Made by a program: the position numbers and the translations under genes
Shown: in pieces, positions 1-12,187 of the stretch
Layout of the letters: every line of letters starts with the position of its first letter
Numbering within the stretch: the first letter of the stretch is position 1
From: Buxus sempervirens
Taxonomy: Eukaryota > Streptophyta > Magnoliopsida > Buxales > Buxaceae
Length of the DNA: 64,000 nt
NCBI GenBank assembly: GCA_947561395.2
Contig: OX387185.1
Span: 17,758,366-17,822,365, forward strand
Reading direction: 5' to 3'
Notes under the pieces: model-generated
Seen by the model: only the letters and a program-made list of their open reading frames with translations
Database searches by the model: none
Told to the model about the DNA's origin: nothing

Positions 1-1904
1 CGGGTCCCGTTGGAAGACCCGTGGGTTGCCATGGTTGGGCCTTGGGCCCAGTTGGGTTATTGGGTAACTCATTTGGTTATTAAATTAAACTATTTATACA
101 TGTAATGGGCTTAGTGGGCTTGGAATTGGCCCATTAGTCAAGGGGCCTGGGCCTGTTTATTGAAAACAGGCCTGGTATAGGCTAGTCAAAATGTGGGCCA
201 CTCAAGTGGGCCCAGGGTGCCTTGGTGGGCCCATCTAGGCCCAAAGTCCTTAAATGGGCTAAGAATAGCCCAAAGTGTATATGAGATCGGTTCAAGCCGA
301 TTCAGGCTAGATCAAGTCCAACCGGGCCGAAAATTAGGTTTTTATGTTACTTTTACATCTGCTCGTATTTTCTATACGGGCCACCCTTGCCCGTGAACGA
401 AATCTGGTTTGGCTCGCCCGTGAAGCAAACACGGTCCTGCCCGGACCGCTCTGAGTTTACGGGCACAACCAAATTTGCATTTCTGGTGCCGATTCAGCTT
501 GGGATTACTCCGGCGACCTTCTCAGGTGTTCCGGCAGCTTCAAATGGGATTCCAGATTCTTCAAATGCTATATTTCCTTCATTTGGCCTAAAAGGCCATT
601 CTCTTCTTCTTCCTTTTGATTTTCTTGAAGCAACAAGACCTCTTCTTGATTGTTTGTAGCCAAATTCTAGAATGGGAAAAGGGGAGTTTACAGGGAATTA
701 TGGAACCTCAAAGGAGTCAAATTCTGCCTTTCCAAAGAACCAAAAAAAAGATTACTAAATCAGTTAATTAAGGTGTCCTTAAGGCATTTTCTTTCCCCCT
801 TTTTTTTATGATGACCATCTCCCTGAAATTAGCCTTTCATGACTTTCAAAAACAGCAATTGGATTAGTGGTAACAAGAACAAAATAGAGAAAAGAAACCG
901 GAAGAGATATTGAAATTGATAATGTTATGTTATAAAGCTTAACATACTTACAATATGATTATTTGCTGGTTATGGTTCCTCTGAGTAAATTGGGAAGCGC
1001 TTCCGCGTCCTCCGTGATTTCTTAGAAGGGTTTTTGGCAGAGGTTTGATAGGTTCTTGATGCTTAAAGGATGAAAAAAGAAGAGTTTAGATGAAATTTGG
1101 GCAGTATAAGGGTACTTTGGTCATTAGGGATTTTGGGTATTGGGAGAGACAGAGTTTGGACAGATCTTGGACGTGGAAATGCTGGGGGAGGAGGAGGAGA
1201 GGGCCAAAGGAGAAGGCTTGTTGAAATGGGGGGGGGGGGGGGCCTCTCTATTTATAGGCAAAAAGGGGCGTGCCTGTATTTGAAGTACGGGCGTGCCTTG
1301 CCCTGTAACGCCCCGGATCCGTGTTGTTCAATAAAGATATAACACGTCTCACGGAGGTTAGGCAAGGATCGATAATTAAATATGATCGCTGGATAATCAT
1401 CTAACTATAACCTGTCAGAGTGCACAATTTAATTCATCCCAGAAATGTAACATTTAGACTTAACTAGAAACATATGGTTCAACCCCCAAATAGACTTTAA
1501 TACACCTCAAATATTCAGGGTACTCAAATTCGGAACAAGATAACTTACAAGTCTAAGGAAGGTAATAGTAATCTTCCTCCCTATAAGCCTCAGCAGGATC
1601 TACCCCAGTAGTCGCCTCACCACGAGTATCTGAAAATCACAACAAAACAACAGAGTGAGATACGAATATCTCAGCGAGTAGCACATGCATGCAGAAATAG
1701 TTAATCACATTTCAAAGCTATGCATCGATAAACATTCCGTACGATTAAACAACTCATATCCATTTCAAGTTCAAAACAACACCCATTTCATCAGTCAAGT
1801 CACATCTCAGTTAAGTACGACAACACATCGATCGGTCAATGTCATGACTATCGTTTAGTTGATAAATTAAACATGCCAAGTAGACACTCCACACCTCCAT
1901 GTAC

Positions 1905-2030
1905 ACAGTTCTCAGGGTTTCGGAAACTCTGAAATGACGGCCTACTCAGGGTTTCGTCATCCAATGCAGGCCTACTCCCCGGGTTTCTGCATTGACAACC
2001 AGGCCTACTCAGGGTTTCTATCTGCTCTAC
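1905..2030. repeat. Short tandem repeats around CTACTCAGGGTTTC
   Basis: About four degenerate copies of a roughly 40-bp unit built on GGCCTACTCAGGGTTTC lie inside the solo LTR. The same unit occurs in the reverse orientation in the LTR at 48594-51565 (50570-50690 and 50885-50990). This is family-specific repeat structure, not a coding signal. Confidence 0.7.
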
Positions 2031-2628
2031 ACCGGTCGTGGCAACACACAAGGCCATGCAATTCCAACAACCAACAAATAACATTACATTACTAAGCTTA
2101 GACTCTGGATCCAGGACAAGCTAGACCAAAACAGTAAAACATCATATAATCTCAATTCCAACATTTTAAAGTAAAACCATTCATTCCACATCATGTATAT
2201 CTCATCACAGTTCATCACCTGTCCCTCTGGACCAAACAGTATCTCAATACTTTCAGTACTTCTCATTCCACAAAACCATGCCATTTTAATAGAAAACACA
2301 GTTATTTATAACAAGACAATACATTTCAGCATTTTTCCAAAACAAATGAAACCAGAAGTCAATAATTTCTCAATTAGAACAGTGTATAAATTCGAGGAGA
2401 AAACGGCTAAGAACTCCTAGAGTTTTGGTATCCAGCACAACATGTATAAAATAACCCACACTCATCTTGGAAACTTTTAAGAATTTGCCACTAGAATTCT
2501 CCTAGGAATTAAATAAGAAATGCAGGTTCCAAGGTTGCCAACAAGTGATTGGTGAAGTGATATAAACCCCAAGACATCAAAAATCCCCCTTGGTTTAGTC
2601 GGAAATCAAATTTGGCAAGTATAATTGG

Positions 2629-2895
2629 GTATGCGCTCACTTCCGGAAGTGAGCGCCAGTCGGCGGATAGAAAACAGGCGAAATTGGACTATGCGCTCAC
2701 TCGACGCTAAGTGAGCGCGAGCTGAGCGGGAGAAAGGCGCGAGAAGAGCGCGGGATAGGCGCGAGAAAAGCGCATTGATTTTAAGTAGGCGCGAGCTGAG
2801 CGCCAAGTAGGCGCGAGCTTGGTGCCAGATCAAATTTCTTAGGCGCCTACTTCCCGAAGTGGGCGCAAGTGGGCGCCAAGTGGGCGGATACCCAC
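2629..2895. repeat. Array of GCGCTCAC/GTGAGCGC inverted repeats in the solo LTR
   Basis: This GC-rich stretch repeats GCGCTCACTT and AAGTGAGCGC in both orientations. It includes a perfect 24-bp palindrome at 2632-2655 (half-site GCGCTCACTTCC). The equivalent stretch of the sister LTR is 49690-49960. No stable reading frame supports coding. Confidence 0.75.
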
Positions 2896-4337
2896 TGCGA
2901 TTTTCAAGTCTCTGTTATTTCGAGATCTCCAATTCTGGTTGGTTTGTTTAGGTCTGTTATTGCTCCAATACACTCCTAATGCTCCCAGAGGACTTCCCAA
3001 CCAATTTTGGATTTAATCTAAACATCTTTAATTTCACATTAATTTTCAATCTTCGTTCGGAACTCACGGTATTCCAGAAAAACCCAGAACTCACAATACG
3101 ACCATGCATTTCAAAATACATCACGAATAAACTGAAACCTCGGTTTTAAATCAGTGCTACTCACCAGTATGCGCTTAATCCCAGAACAACAGCCTCTTCC
3201 ACAATCGGCCGAGCATGATTCCAGCTACGCGCGAAGATGAAATGGTAGCCGAACAACTCCTCCGCTTGCGAGAGAGATAACCCGCAGAAATCCGACTCCA
3301 GTAAACTCCTAGTAGTCCTTCCGATTCTTGTTCTTCACGGGAAAAACCCTAATCGCCATTTCAGCCGCAATCGCCAAATCGCCCAGCTCTCCAGATAACG
3401 AGACTAACGAAAATTATTTCCGTAAGTATGATACGAGTATTCCTACAAACCCAAAACCCTACTTTCCCTTTTTGGTATCTTTACCTCGCGAGACATACGC
3501 CACTTGATAACTTTTCAATTCCTTGATCCTATGCGCGCTCGCCCACTGGAAACCCTACATGTTCCGGCCACTTAGGTTAACAAGCTCCCAAGATATATTT
3601 TAGTCATAATAATAATAATAATAAAAAAATAAAACTCACCAAAAATCAGGGTCTTACATGCCCGTACTTCAAGTATGGGCGTGCCCTGCCCGTAATTCAA
3701 ATACGGGCGAAAAACGCACATTTCCAAATCTCGCAAAATCAGCCGTACGGGATGCGTGTCCTGCCATACAGTGACGCGTGTTTTCTTCCAGAAGCTTGCC
3801 CGTATTAAAAATGTTTGGATTTCAAACCTTTATTCAATTCGGTTTTTTGCAAGATTTTCATTTGATTTTTCCGATTATTTTATTAAAAAGCGAGATTCTC
3901 TTTATTAAAATATTAATAAACACATTTATTTTATTGGTTTATTCCATTTTTTGCTGCCTTTTTGCCACATGGGTAGTTTTTCTGAAACTTCAACTGCTCA
4001 TAACTTCTTCGTCCGGTGTCCGATTTCAGCAAACGTAGTGTCGTTGGAACCGGCTCGGAACCACCTATCCATTGGGATCAAGTTTGGCAACTGAATTGGG
4101 GTCGATCAAAAAGTCAACTTTTTGCTCCCCAAAAGTTTGACCAGCTCATATCTTTCTCATCTGGACTCCGATTCCAGCAAATTCAGTTGCGTTGGAACCG
4201 TGTCGAAATACTCTTTTCAATGAGATGAAGTTTGATGGCTAAATTTACTTGAATCAAAAAGTCAATTTTTTTGACCCCTTCAGGGTTTGACTTTTCATTT
4301 TTCTTTATTTCGGGGGTGCAAAAATTAGGTGCTAACA

Positions 4338-4350
4338 GCTGCCCCTCTTT
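4338..4350 (-). promoter_or_regulatory. Polypurine tract of element A
   Basis: On the minus strand the bases next to the 3' LTR read AAAGAGGGGCAGC, a purine run directly abutting the LTR terminus TGTTAGC. This is the place and composition expected for the plus-strand primer of reverse transcription. Element E has a near-identical tract at 45466-45478. Confidence 0.85.
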
Positions 4351-6125
4351 GCTGGAGTCACCTTAGGGGATGAACGGCAAAGAAGAAAAAGAACCTTATT
4401 TTTGCACCTTGCATTTCTGTCGACGAGCTCAATCATTGAATTGTTTTTTAGTGAAAGGGAAGTATCAGATGTCTGGTATCACTTCCTGACTTTGGTATCC
4501 CTATACCCTCTTTCGGGTTTGAATAGGGCTGTTCCTTAGTTCTTGGTTTTTGAAAAGAAAGATAGGATTAAATCTGAACTCATCAGCCTGTTTCGGCGTT
4601 GATGCAAGGTCTTTAATAATGTTCTTTTCTTCTTGCATGTTCCGTTAAAGCTTTTAGTGACTTCAATTCTTAATTCCTTGAGAGTTATTTTTTATTTTTT
4701 GAAAGTAGGCCAAGGTTAGGGACTGGAAGTGAAGGTGGGAGAACGGGAGGAGGCTTTTGCGCTGCTGCCCATCATCTCGAAGACCATACACCTACTCTAG
4801 CCTATGCTATTTACAAAAGTGGGAATCAAAATTTACAAAAGGGGCGAATCGGCCCATTATTGCTTTTCCTTGTTGCTTCTCCTTGCTAGGTTATTTCTCT
4901 TGTCGAGGCATTAAATCTTCTCTTCCCACTCATGAGCTGATCCATTGGGGGTCTGGTGGGAATATGATCTGCCTAGACGACTCCCTAGGGATTATTGCAA
5001 TGCTTCTCTTTGTTCTTGAAGTTCTGTTGGAGGGTCTGAGAATCTTGACGGTCTTTTTTCTTCTTAGCTCCGCTGGGGATGAAAAGGGAGAAATCTCTGC
5101 TGGGGAAGAAAGGATCAAAATATTCTTCTCATGTTCATCTTACATCTTTCTTCCTCCTTTGGACCTGTACAAGGAACAAAATGTCAGTGCTCGATCTGCT
5201 AGGGATATGCAGGGTTTATTTGAGTCTTTACTCATCACAATCAAAAATGGCAGTCGATCAAGGTAATAAACCTTACTTCAAAGATTAGCAGCACAATTGG
5301 GGAAATCTCAAGAGTAGTTAAGCAGAATAATTACGGAAAAACACAGATGTGGTAGTGTGTGTTTGTGCCTGCAATTATCACAAAAGTCAATCCTTAAGTC
5401 AGACACAGATTAGAGTGCTTGGTATTTTTAGCTTTGTCATCATAGGCCTTTATGAAGCGTTGACCCAAATACAGTCTACCAATCTGGGCCCTTCAGGTCA
5501 CTTGGCTGTCCCTATTCAGTGCACTGTCCAACCTGTTTCTGTTTTTACTGCATTTCCCTTTCTGATCAAGGTATGACCAGTTTTTTTTTTTCGACCACGA
5601 CTGACCCTTTTTGTATATAGCGCCCTTTTGGGTTTTCACTATGTCTGGTCCTTTCAGGGAGAATCCAATTCCTTCATTACCAGGAAATGTGGATTTGACT
5701 GTTTTGCTTAAGATCATTCATTTTAGGATCCGAGAGGTCTTCAAGATAGGACGAAATGTAGGCTAGGCTGGGGTTTTGAAAGAAAGACAAGTGGCTCAAA
5801 AGGTTGTAACTTTATGGGTTTGTACAGTGCTCCTTTTATTGTTGGGGCTTACATCCTGGCTTATTTTGATGTGGGGTTCACATTTTCCCCGTTTTATTTT
5901 GCCTTTTTCTTTTTTATTTTCTTCGCAATTGCTCTCTTTTTTTTTTTTTTTTTGGGGGCCAGGAATGCCCATTTTGATGTGAAGGAACATCTGCACTAGG
6001 TTTGAAAAGAAATTTTCAGGCCCAAAAGTGTCTAACTAGGGGAACCTTTTAGGGTGTTTGGGAGGATTTACAGGCTTGGGGGAGAATCAAGGATGGCCTT
6101 TCTTCATTTCCCAATTGGAATGATC
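4351..6125 (-). other. 3' untranslated region of element A, no gene seen
   Basis: The 1.8 kb between the integrase stop and the polypurine tract has no frame with recognisable similarity. The part near 5735-5800 (AGGACGAAA, then AAAGAAAGACAAGTGGCTCAAAAGG) resembles 59120-59180 of element E, so it is shared 3' untranslated sequence. Unlike E, A has no antisense accessory gene here. Confidence 0.7.
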
Positions 6126-6568
6126 TCAAGGGTAATACAGTTTGATTGCATCTGCATTTATTGGTTCAGGAAAAATAGTTCCATCCATCTCTTGCAGGAT
6201 CAAAGCTTCTCTGGATAGAACTTTGTGAACTATGAATGGTCCTTCATAGTTTGGCTTGAATTTCCCTCTATTGTCTTCTTGGTGGGGGAATATTTTCTTC
6301 AAAACAATGTTTCCCACCTTGAAGTGTCGTGGTATCATTTTCTTATTATAAGTCCGAGCTGCTCTCTGCTGATAGAGTTGCCCGTGGCATAAAGCCTTAA
6401 TTCTTTTCTCATCAAGCAACTGCAATTGGTCAAATCTTGATTCTTCCCATTCAATGTCATCAATTTCTGTTTCTTTCAGAATTCTGAGTGAGGGGATCTG
6501 CACTTCCACAGGAAGAACTGCTTCCATTCCATATACAAGGGAGAAAGGAGTTGCTCCAGTCGACGTTT
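6126..6568 (-). pseudogene. Element A integrase, C-terminal part
   Basis: The minus strand encodes the integrase C-terminus, from TSTGATPFSLVYGMEAVLP through the region RGKFKPNYEGPFIVHKVL to the terminal YYP and stop. This matches the end of the integrase of element E (59470 onward) almost residue for residue. The gene is cut at 6568 by the solo LTR at 6569-8845, and the N-terminal part resumes at 8846. The conserved turn RTSIRTSTGATP spans the two flanks, so the gene was intact before that insertion. Confidence 0.92.
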
Positions 6569-8845
6569 TGTGTGACACGGGAAAAAAATCACCCACCGTC
6601 AACACACGGGGCTCATCTTGAAGTTTGGGAGAGTCGCCACCATTCATGTTTAGGGTGTGAATGGACACCAAAATATTCAAAAATCATCAAAAAGTGTAAA
6701 AAGGCAAATTCTAGGGTAAAAATAACCCTACTTGAAAATCAAATCCAGAGATGGGTAAGGGGATTAGATTATGAACGGGGGAAGGTGTTAGGCACCCCCA
6801 TTCATCCACACGAAGTGGTAGCCAAGTGTATGTTCATGCAAAAATAAGAAAGCTTGCTAAAATCATAGAAAACCTTGAAAAAGGACCAATGTACGATATT
6901 TTCACATGAAGATCTAAATGGATTCTAGATCCTCTCTTATGTCAATATCATTTCTGGAATATCACAAAAAGATGGAAATCAAAGCACGAGTTATTCAAAA
7001 ACCAAGTTGAATCAAATCCGGAAAATTCGGTGAAAAGTAATGCCATTTGTCTTGAAATCATTCAAATACAATTTTAAATTGAACCAAACTAAATCCATTT
7101 GAAAGATTACAGTAAATAAGAGTCTCATGCAAAATTTCACTTCATTCCGATTAAAATCCTAGGAGTTATGCTCCTTTAAAGTTGCTGTTGGGGATAATCA
7201 AAAAGTGATAAGTGAGCAACTTTGGAAAATTGTCTAGAAAAATCCACTCCATAAAAATCCACGAAATTTGGTGTGATTGAAGTCTGTATGGCCAAATTTC
7301 AAAAGAAACTAGTCTCATACAAAAATCCCTTCGGATGTGCCTTGGGTGATCTCCCGAACAGGCCCCGAAGATCACAGATTTACCCAGAAAAGTGACATTG
7401 AGCAGTTCTGAGTAAATCGGCTACCAATAATTCAAATGGAGTCAAAAAATTATGAAACCAACTGGATTTGAAAATAGACTCATAAAGGAGTGCCCAGAAA
7501 TAAAAATCATTCGAATTGGACTTAAAACAAACACATGGCGCTCCGTCGAAGTGACAAGTTCTGTATTTGAACCTGAACTGTCCAATCAACTTCGACAGAG
7601 AGGTGTCAAACATCCGTTCGATAGAAATTTATGAAATTTGGTGGACATAAGCTAGACAGCCTCACCTTTCCCATGGTTCCAGAATTTCTCCAAAATTCAT
7701 CCGGACGATGAAGTTATGAGCGTCCGAAGTAAGGGTACAGGTGCTGTCCAGTTAGGCCCTTTTTGAGTAAAACCAACTCAAAATTCTGATAAAGTGTGTG
7801 CCATTCGTGCAAGATGAACACAAATCTTTAAAAAATCATTTGAAAACATTCCAGAATTGATTGAGGCCATTTATTTGAGATTTATCACAATAAATGCAAT
7901 AAACCCCAAATATGAGCCTATCCCGCCAAAATGGCACTATGTATGTGCAAGTGTGAAAAACCAAACAAGATCAATAGCATGCATACATATTCATTAAAAT
8001 GAGGTTCTAAAATAGCCTAGGGTTCCGTTCCATTATCGTTTCCCTCTGTTGTCTCTCCCCGTTAAACACGGTTCTTCAAGATAATCAAGGGTACTTTGAA
8101 TATGAAACAGTTTACAATCAATCAAAAGGCTTTATGCTACATAGGTTCTAGTTCTAGGGTCAATCCCCAGTCTCGTTTCTCCTAGATCCCGCCTCCACGT
8201 TTTACGGCTAGGGGGAGTCTCAAGATACTTTGAGCCGAGGAAGGGTTTTCACACACAAAGAAGGCCTTATTCTACAGAAAGGTAGAAGAATAGATCTAGA
8301 TCTAGGAATGTAAAGACAGAAAATAAAAGAAAAGTTTGAGGCTTACCTGGGTTCTGGATGCGATCCCGCAGCGGTTTTCTTCTTCTCTTGGAGTTCTTCT
8401 TGGCGAGAATTCAAAACAAGAGTTAATGGCCATTTGCTTAAGGAGGAGCCTCCTATTTATAGGCAAAGGTTAGGGTTAGGGTTGGTGAGAATGGTAGACA
8501 CAACATAATGTCTATAGCCCACCAGCCTTAACCCTAAGGCTGTTTCCGAAATTTCCCCTCATTTAATGAGGGATATGATGGTAAAAAGTGATTTCTCTCG
8601 GAAAACCCTAATTTTTGAGCAAAACTTATGTATCGGGTATATCATGCTGGATACACAAGGGTTTTAATGTATCCTACACTAAACACTGCTTGTATCCGGT
8701 ATTTGTCACCGGATACGAAAAGGCCTACTTGTATCCGGCCTGAGTTACCGGATACAGGTAAAAATTCATTTTCTTCAATTTCTGTGCTGGCTTTCAAGGA
8801 GATAATGATTTTTGATGATTGTTTGTGCAATTTGGGGTGTCTACA
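6569..8845 (-). mobile_element. Solo LTR (Ogre, B/E type) inside the integrase of A
   Basis: A 2,277-bp unit starting TGTGTGACAC and ending GTGTCTACA. The flanks are CGTTT (6564-6568) and CGTTC (8846-8850), a 5-bp duplication with one later mutation. It is homologous to the LTRs at 37374 and 42997. In sense (minus) order it shows an array of TATCCGG/CCGGATA inverted repeats (8626-8758), a TATA box at about 8453-8462, a CAG|GTAAG donor at 8349-8345 and the conserved U5 block near 6755-6800. No internal sequence remains. Confidence 0.92.
8626..8758 (-). promoter_or_regulatory. Inverted-repeat array upstream of the TATA box (TATCCGG type)
   Basis: Three imperfect palindromes lie in the U3 of the solo LTR: near 8626-8655, 8691-8719 and 8730-8758. 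Each pairs TGTATCCGG with CCGGATAC around about 10 bases. They lie roughly 170-300 bp upstream of the TATA box on the minus strand. Placement and design match the arrays of the other Ogre LTRs here. A role as transcription-factor or silencing-factor target is inference. Confidence 0.7.
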
Positions 8846-10678
8846 CGTTCGGATTGAGGTTCGATATGCATATAGGGCATAGGGCAGCTTTTCATGCCAT
8901 TCTCTGTAGGTAACCACCATTTTCTCCAATATTTTCTTGAGATTTTTGTTGGCAGCCTCTACTGCTCCATTCATCTTGGGTCGATATGCTGTAGAATTGA
9001 GATGTCTAATCTTCAAATCTTCGCACATTTTGTCCATGTCCTTGTTATTCAAATTCTTGGCATTGTCTGTGATAATCGCTTCACGTACACCGTAACGACA
9101 GACAATATTGTTTCTGATGAATTTCAGTACATGGGACCCCTTGACATCTGCAAAGGACACAGCCTCCACCCACTTGGTAAAATAGTCTATTGCAACCAAG
9201 ATGAATCTATGTCCATTTGATGCCTTCGGATGAATCTCCCCAATCATGTCAATTCCCCAGATGGCGAAAGGCCAAGGAGAAGTCATTGAGTACAGAGTGT
9301 TGGGCGGTGCATGAATGTTATCAGCATAAACTTGGCATAACTGGCACTTCCTTACATGGATGTGACAATCGTGTTCCATAGTCAACCAGTAATAACCCAT
9401 TATCAAGATTTTTCTTGCTAGCATGTGCCCGTTCATATGTGCGCCACATTGTCCCCCATGGACTTCATCAATCAGCAAGTGTGCTTCTTGTTCTGTTACA
9501 CATAGCAGCAGCGAATCATTATAGGACTTCTTGTATAGCTTGCCCCCATTGAGAAAGAACTGTCCTGCCAGCTTCTGAATCGTGCGCCTCTCAGATGCTG
9601 TGGCGTTCTTTGTCCAAATCCTGTCTTTCAGATACCTCATTAGGTCTGCATACCAGGGCTCGCCTTTTGGTGTGCATTTCTCAATTCGGAAGCAGTAGAC
9701 AGGAGAACGCTGCACTGCTATCTCCAACGGTTGTACCCAAGTATCACAAGTGATGGTTGCCATAGATGCCAGTGTTGTCAGGGCATTTGCAAACTGATTC
9801 CTGTCTCGTGGCATATAATCAAATGTCACGCTTTTGAACTGTCCTTCCAGCTCCTTAATCAATTCTTGATATGGCACCAATTTTTCATCCCTAGTCCTCC
9901 AATCCCCCATTACTTGGTAAATGATCAGACAAGAGTCACCATAAACTTTTAACTCTTGGATATTCATTTCAATTGCAGCTCGCAAGCCTAACACAAATGC
10001 TTCATACTCTGCCATGTTGTTAGTGCAATCGAACAAGAGTTTTGTTGCTATTGGATGATGGATTCCTTCTGGGGAAATGATTACTGCTCCAATCCCTTTC
10101 CTATTGATGTTGACGGCCCCATCAAAGAACATTTGCCATCCGGTTTCCTTTTCTGCTGACTTGGCATACATTATTTCATCATCCAGCAATCCAGTGAGAA
10201 GCGGTTGATAATCGGGCACAGGGTGTTTCGCCAGGTGATCTGCTACTGCCTGTCCCTTTATTGCCTTTCTTGTGGTGTAGACAATGTCATACTGAGATAA
10301 GATAACCTGCCACTTTGCTATCCTTCCAGTGGAGATTGGCTTTTCAAAAATGTACTTCAGGGGGTCTGTATCTGAAATCAAAAAGACAGTATGACTGAGG
10401 AGATAATGCCGGAGTTTCTGAGCTGCCCATATAAATGCGCCATAGGTCTTCTCAAGCAATGTGTATCTTGCTTTATAATTGGTAAATTTGTTGCTCAAAT
10501 AATAAATTGCTTGCTCCTTCCTTCCTGTATCATCGTGCTGCCCTAGGACACATCCGGCTGCCGTTTCTGTGACTGATAAGTACATGATTAGAGGTCGTCC
10601 AGGTACAGGGGGAACCAAAGTTGGTGGACTCATCAAATAAGCCTTGATTTTGTCAAATGCTTCTTGGCAATCTTCATT
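8846..10678 (-). pseudogene. Element A pol: RNase H, second RNase H and integrase N-terminal part
   Basis: Counted from the first methionine (10636): residues 20-130 are the usual Ty3/gypsy RNase H (AIYYLSNKF, TDPLKYIFEKP, AKWQVILSQYDI). Residues 167-290 are a second, archaeal-type RNase H with FFDGA, MAEYEA and YGDS. Residues 385-435 form the integrase zinc finger (H393, H400, C431, C434). The integrase core then shows D463 in WGIDMIG, D524 in ITDNAK and E560 in NGAVEAANK. Dual RNase H is a hallmark of the Tat/Ogre lineage. The frame continues from RT and is broken by TGA at 10679-10681 in place of a conserved Trp, then cut by the solo LTR. Confidence 0.95.
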
Positions 10679-11371
10679 TCAGACCATTGGGTTATCCTTC
10701 TTTAGCAATTTGAATATTGGTTCACACACGGGAGTCATCTGTGCTATGAACCGACTGATGTACTGTAATCTGCCAAGGAAACCTCTTACTTCTTTCTTTA
10801 TGGATGGGGGAGGCATCTCCAATATGGGCTTTACTTTGACTGGGTCAACTTCAATTCCTCGTTTTCCAATGATGAATCCGAGTAGCTTCCCTGAAGTAAC
10901 TCCGAACACACACTTATTCGGGTTTAATCTGAGCTTGCATTCCCTGAGCCTATCAAATACCTTTCCAAGGTTCACCAAATGATTTTGCTTTTCTTTTGAC
11001 TTTGCAATCATGTCATCCACGTATACTTCCATTTCCTTGTGCATTAGGTCGTGGAATAGCAAAATCATTGCCCGCTGGTATGTGGCGCCTGCATTCTTCA
11101 ACCCGAATGGCATCACTTTGTAGTAGTATGTGCCCCAATGTGTGATGAAGGAAGTCTTCTCCATGTCTTCAGGTGCCATTTGTATCTGATTATACCCAGA
11201 GAATCCATCCATAAAGGAGAACATGGAATGAGTTGCAGTATTATCAACCAGTATATCAATGTGTGGCAACGGAAAGTCATCTTTTGGGCTTGCCTTGTTC
11301 AGATCCCTGTAATCAACACACATCCTGACTCTTCCATCTTTCTTGGGGACGGGCACGATGTTTGCTAACTA
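10679..11371 (-). pseudogene. Element A reverse transcriptase
   Basis: The RT palm and fingers read PVPKKDGRVRMCVDYRDLNKASPKDDFPLPHID, FSFMDGFSGYNQI and the catalytic VYVDDM, followed by LRLNPNKCVFGV and the connection region FLGRLQYISRFI. All catalytic motifs are intact. Nonsense codons flank the segment: TAG at 11369-11371, where YPEWLANIV is expected, and TGA at 10679-10681, where NPMVWNEDC is expected. Both replace Trp and are single G-to-A changes. Confidence 0.95.
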
Positions 11372-11908
11372 CTCTGGGTAATCTGTAACTTTCAAGAACC
11401 CAGCTTTCAACTGTTTAGCGACCTCTTCTTTGATCTTAAGGGCCCATTCTGGTTTCATGCGTCTAAGTTTTTGCTTCACTGGTGTGGCCTCAGACTTTAT
11501 AGGTAACCGGTGCACAACTAAATCCGTGTCTAACCCAGGCATATCCTCGTATGACCATGCAAATACATTATTGTAAGATTTTAGAAAATCAGTTATCTGT
11601 GTTTTCTGTAATAATGTTAGCTTTTTACCAACTTGAAGAATCCTTGGTTGTGCTGTGTCACCTATGTTGATAGGTTCAGTTTCCTCAATGTTAGCCTGGA
11701 GACCCTTTTCATGCCTGTCTAAGGCAAATTGGATTTCAGGTGGGGTCTCCCATGGTTCATCATTATCCTCAAGTTCAACAGAATCACTGGGGATAATTTC
11801 TGAATCATCGGGTTGTGATGAGTAAGTATCGCTATCTGATTCCTGTTCGATACTATGGATTTCTTTTTGTTCTTTTTGACCCTTTTGTTTTTGTTTGATT
11901 TTGGCAGC
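11372..11908 (-). pseudogene. Element A protease-RT linker region
   Basis: This segment reads in the same frame as RT and protease. It is acidic (DSDTYSSQPDDSEIIPSDSVELEDNDEPWE), then FALDRHEKGLQANIEETEPINIG, then the conserved pre-RT block VFAWSYEDMPGLDTDLVVHRLPI and QKLRRMKPEWALKIKEEV. Elements B (25807-26314) and E (62415-63422) carry the same order. It follows a predicted in-frame intron (11909-12187). Confidence 0.88.
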
Positions 11909-12187
11909 CTGATTATCTATCTAGTGCTCCGAATTTTTCGGGTGTGCATCGAGATTGATACTAAGGTTGCGATTTTGGGTTTGCTTATTTGCAGAATTAT
12001 TCACAGAAGCAGAAAAATAATCAAAAGACTTTACGCATTTATTAAAAAGTGCAGCAATATCTACAGGGGGAATTTCAAAAGTGGAAGAAACTCCCTGTGG
12101 TAGTTCGGCTTTGCGAGTGGCAAGTGGCGTCGAACTCCAATTCTACAATGCGTGCTTGTCCTTGGTTACAACAGTCACCGCATTCAC
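11909..12187 (-). other. Predicted in-frame intron between protease and RT of element A
   Basis: The protease frame hits TAG at 12143-12145 and TAG at 11921-11923, both inside a segment bounded by a possible donor AAG|GTGAAT (intron starts 12187) and a possible acceptor AATCAG|GC (intron ends 11909). Both junctions are phase 0, and the 279-nt removal would drop both stops and keep the frame. Ogre elements are known to carry a spliced intron between protease and RT, which fits. The acceptor has a weak pyrimidine tract, so this is a prediction; the stops could also be plain mutations. Confidence 0.45.

Larger units (their letters stand above)
1304..3658 (-). mobile_element. Solo LTR (TGTAA-type), nested in the 3' LTR of A
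   Basis: A 2,355-bp unit starting TGTAACGCCC and ending GGTCTTACA, flanked by a perfect 5-bp duplication TGCCC (1299-1303 and 3659-3663). The right LTR of A, which lacks the unit, shows the empty site near 25072. It shares the block GAGATACGAATATCTC and the CCCTGAGTAGG repeats with the plus-oriented unit at 48594-51565, so it is the same family reversed. TGTAA-starting LTRs of this length are common in plant Ty3/gypsy chromoviruses, but no coding part is present to confirm the lineage. Confidence 0.93.
1..4337 (-). repeat. 3' LTR of element A (partial, split by a solo LTR)
   Basis: Bases 1-1303 and 3664-4337 match 23769-25806 over long identical stretches with scattered substitutions and small indels (identity judged high by eye, not computed). 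The LTR ends GCTAACA at 4337, next to the polypurine tract. A TATA-like TATTTATAG lies near 1248-1257 on the minus strand, just downstream (in sense) of an array of CCCGTA/TACGGG inverted repeats. A further group of the same motif lies at 360-480. The solo LTR at 1304-3658 landed inside the array and separates its parts. Confidence 0.93.

Noticed and set aside
4757-5266. Plus-strand frame of 169 residues in the 3' untranslated region of A
   Set aside because: No recognisable domain, no promoter array or TATA box in front, and no matching frame in the 3' region of E. It is probably chance.
8465-8482. Telomere-like TTAGGGTTAGGG
   Set aside because: Only two or three units, and the plant telomere repeat is TTTAGGG. 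It is part of the LTR leader and recurs in degraded form in the LTR at 42997.
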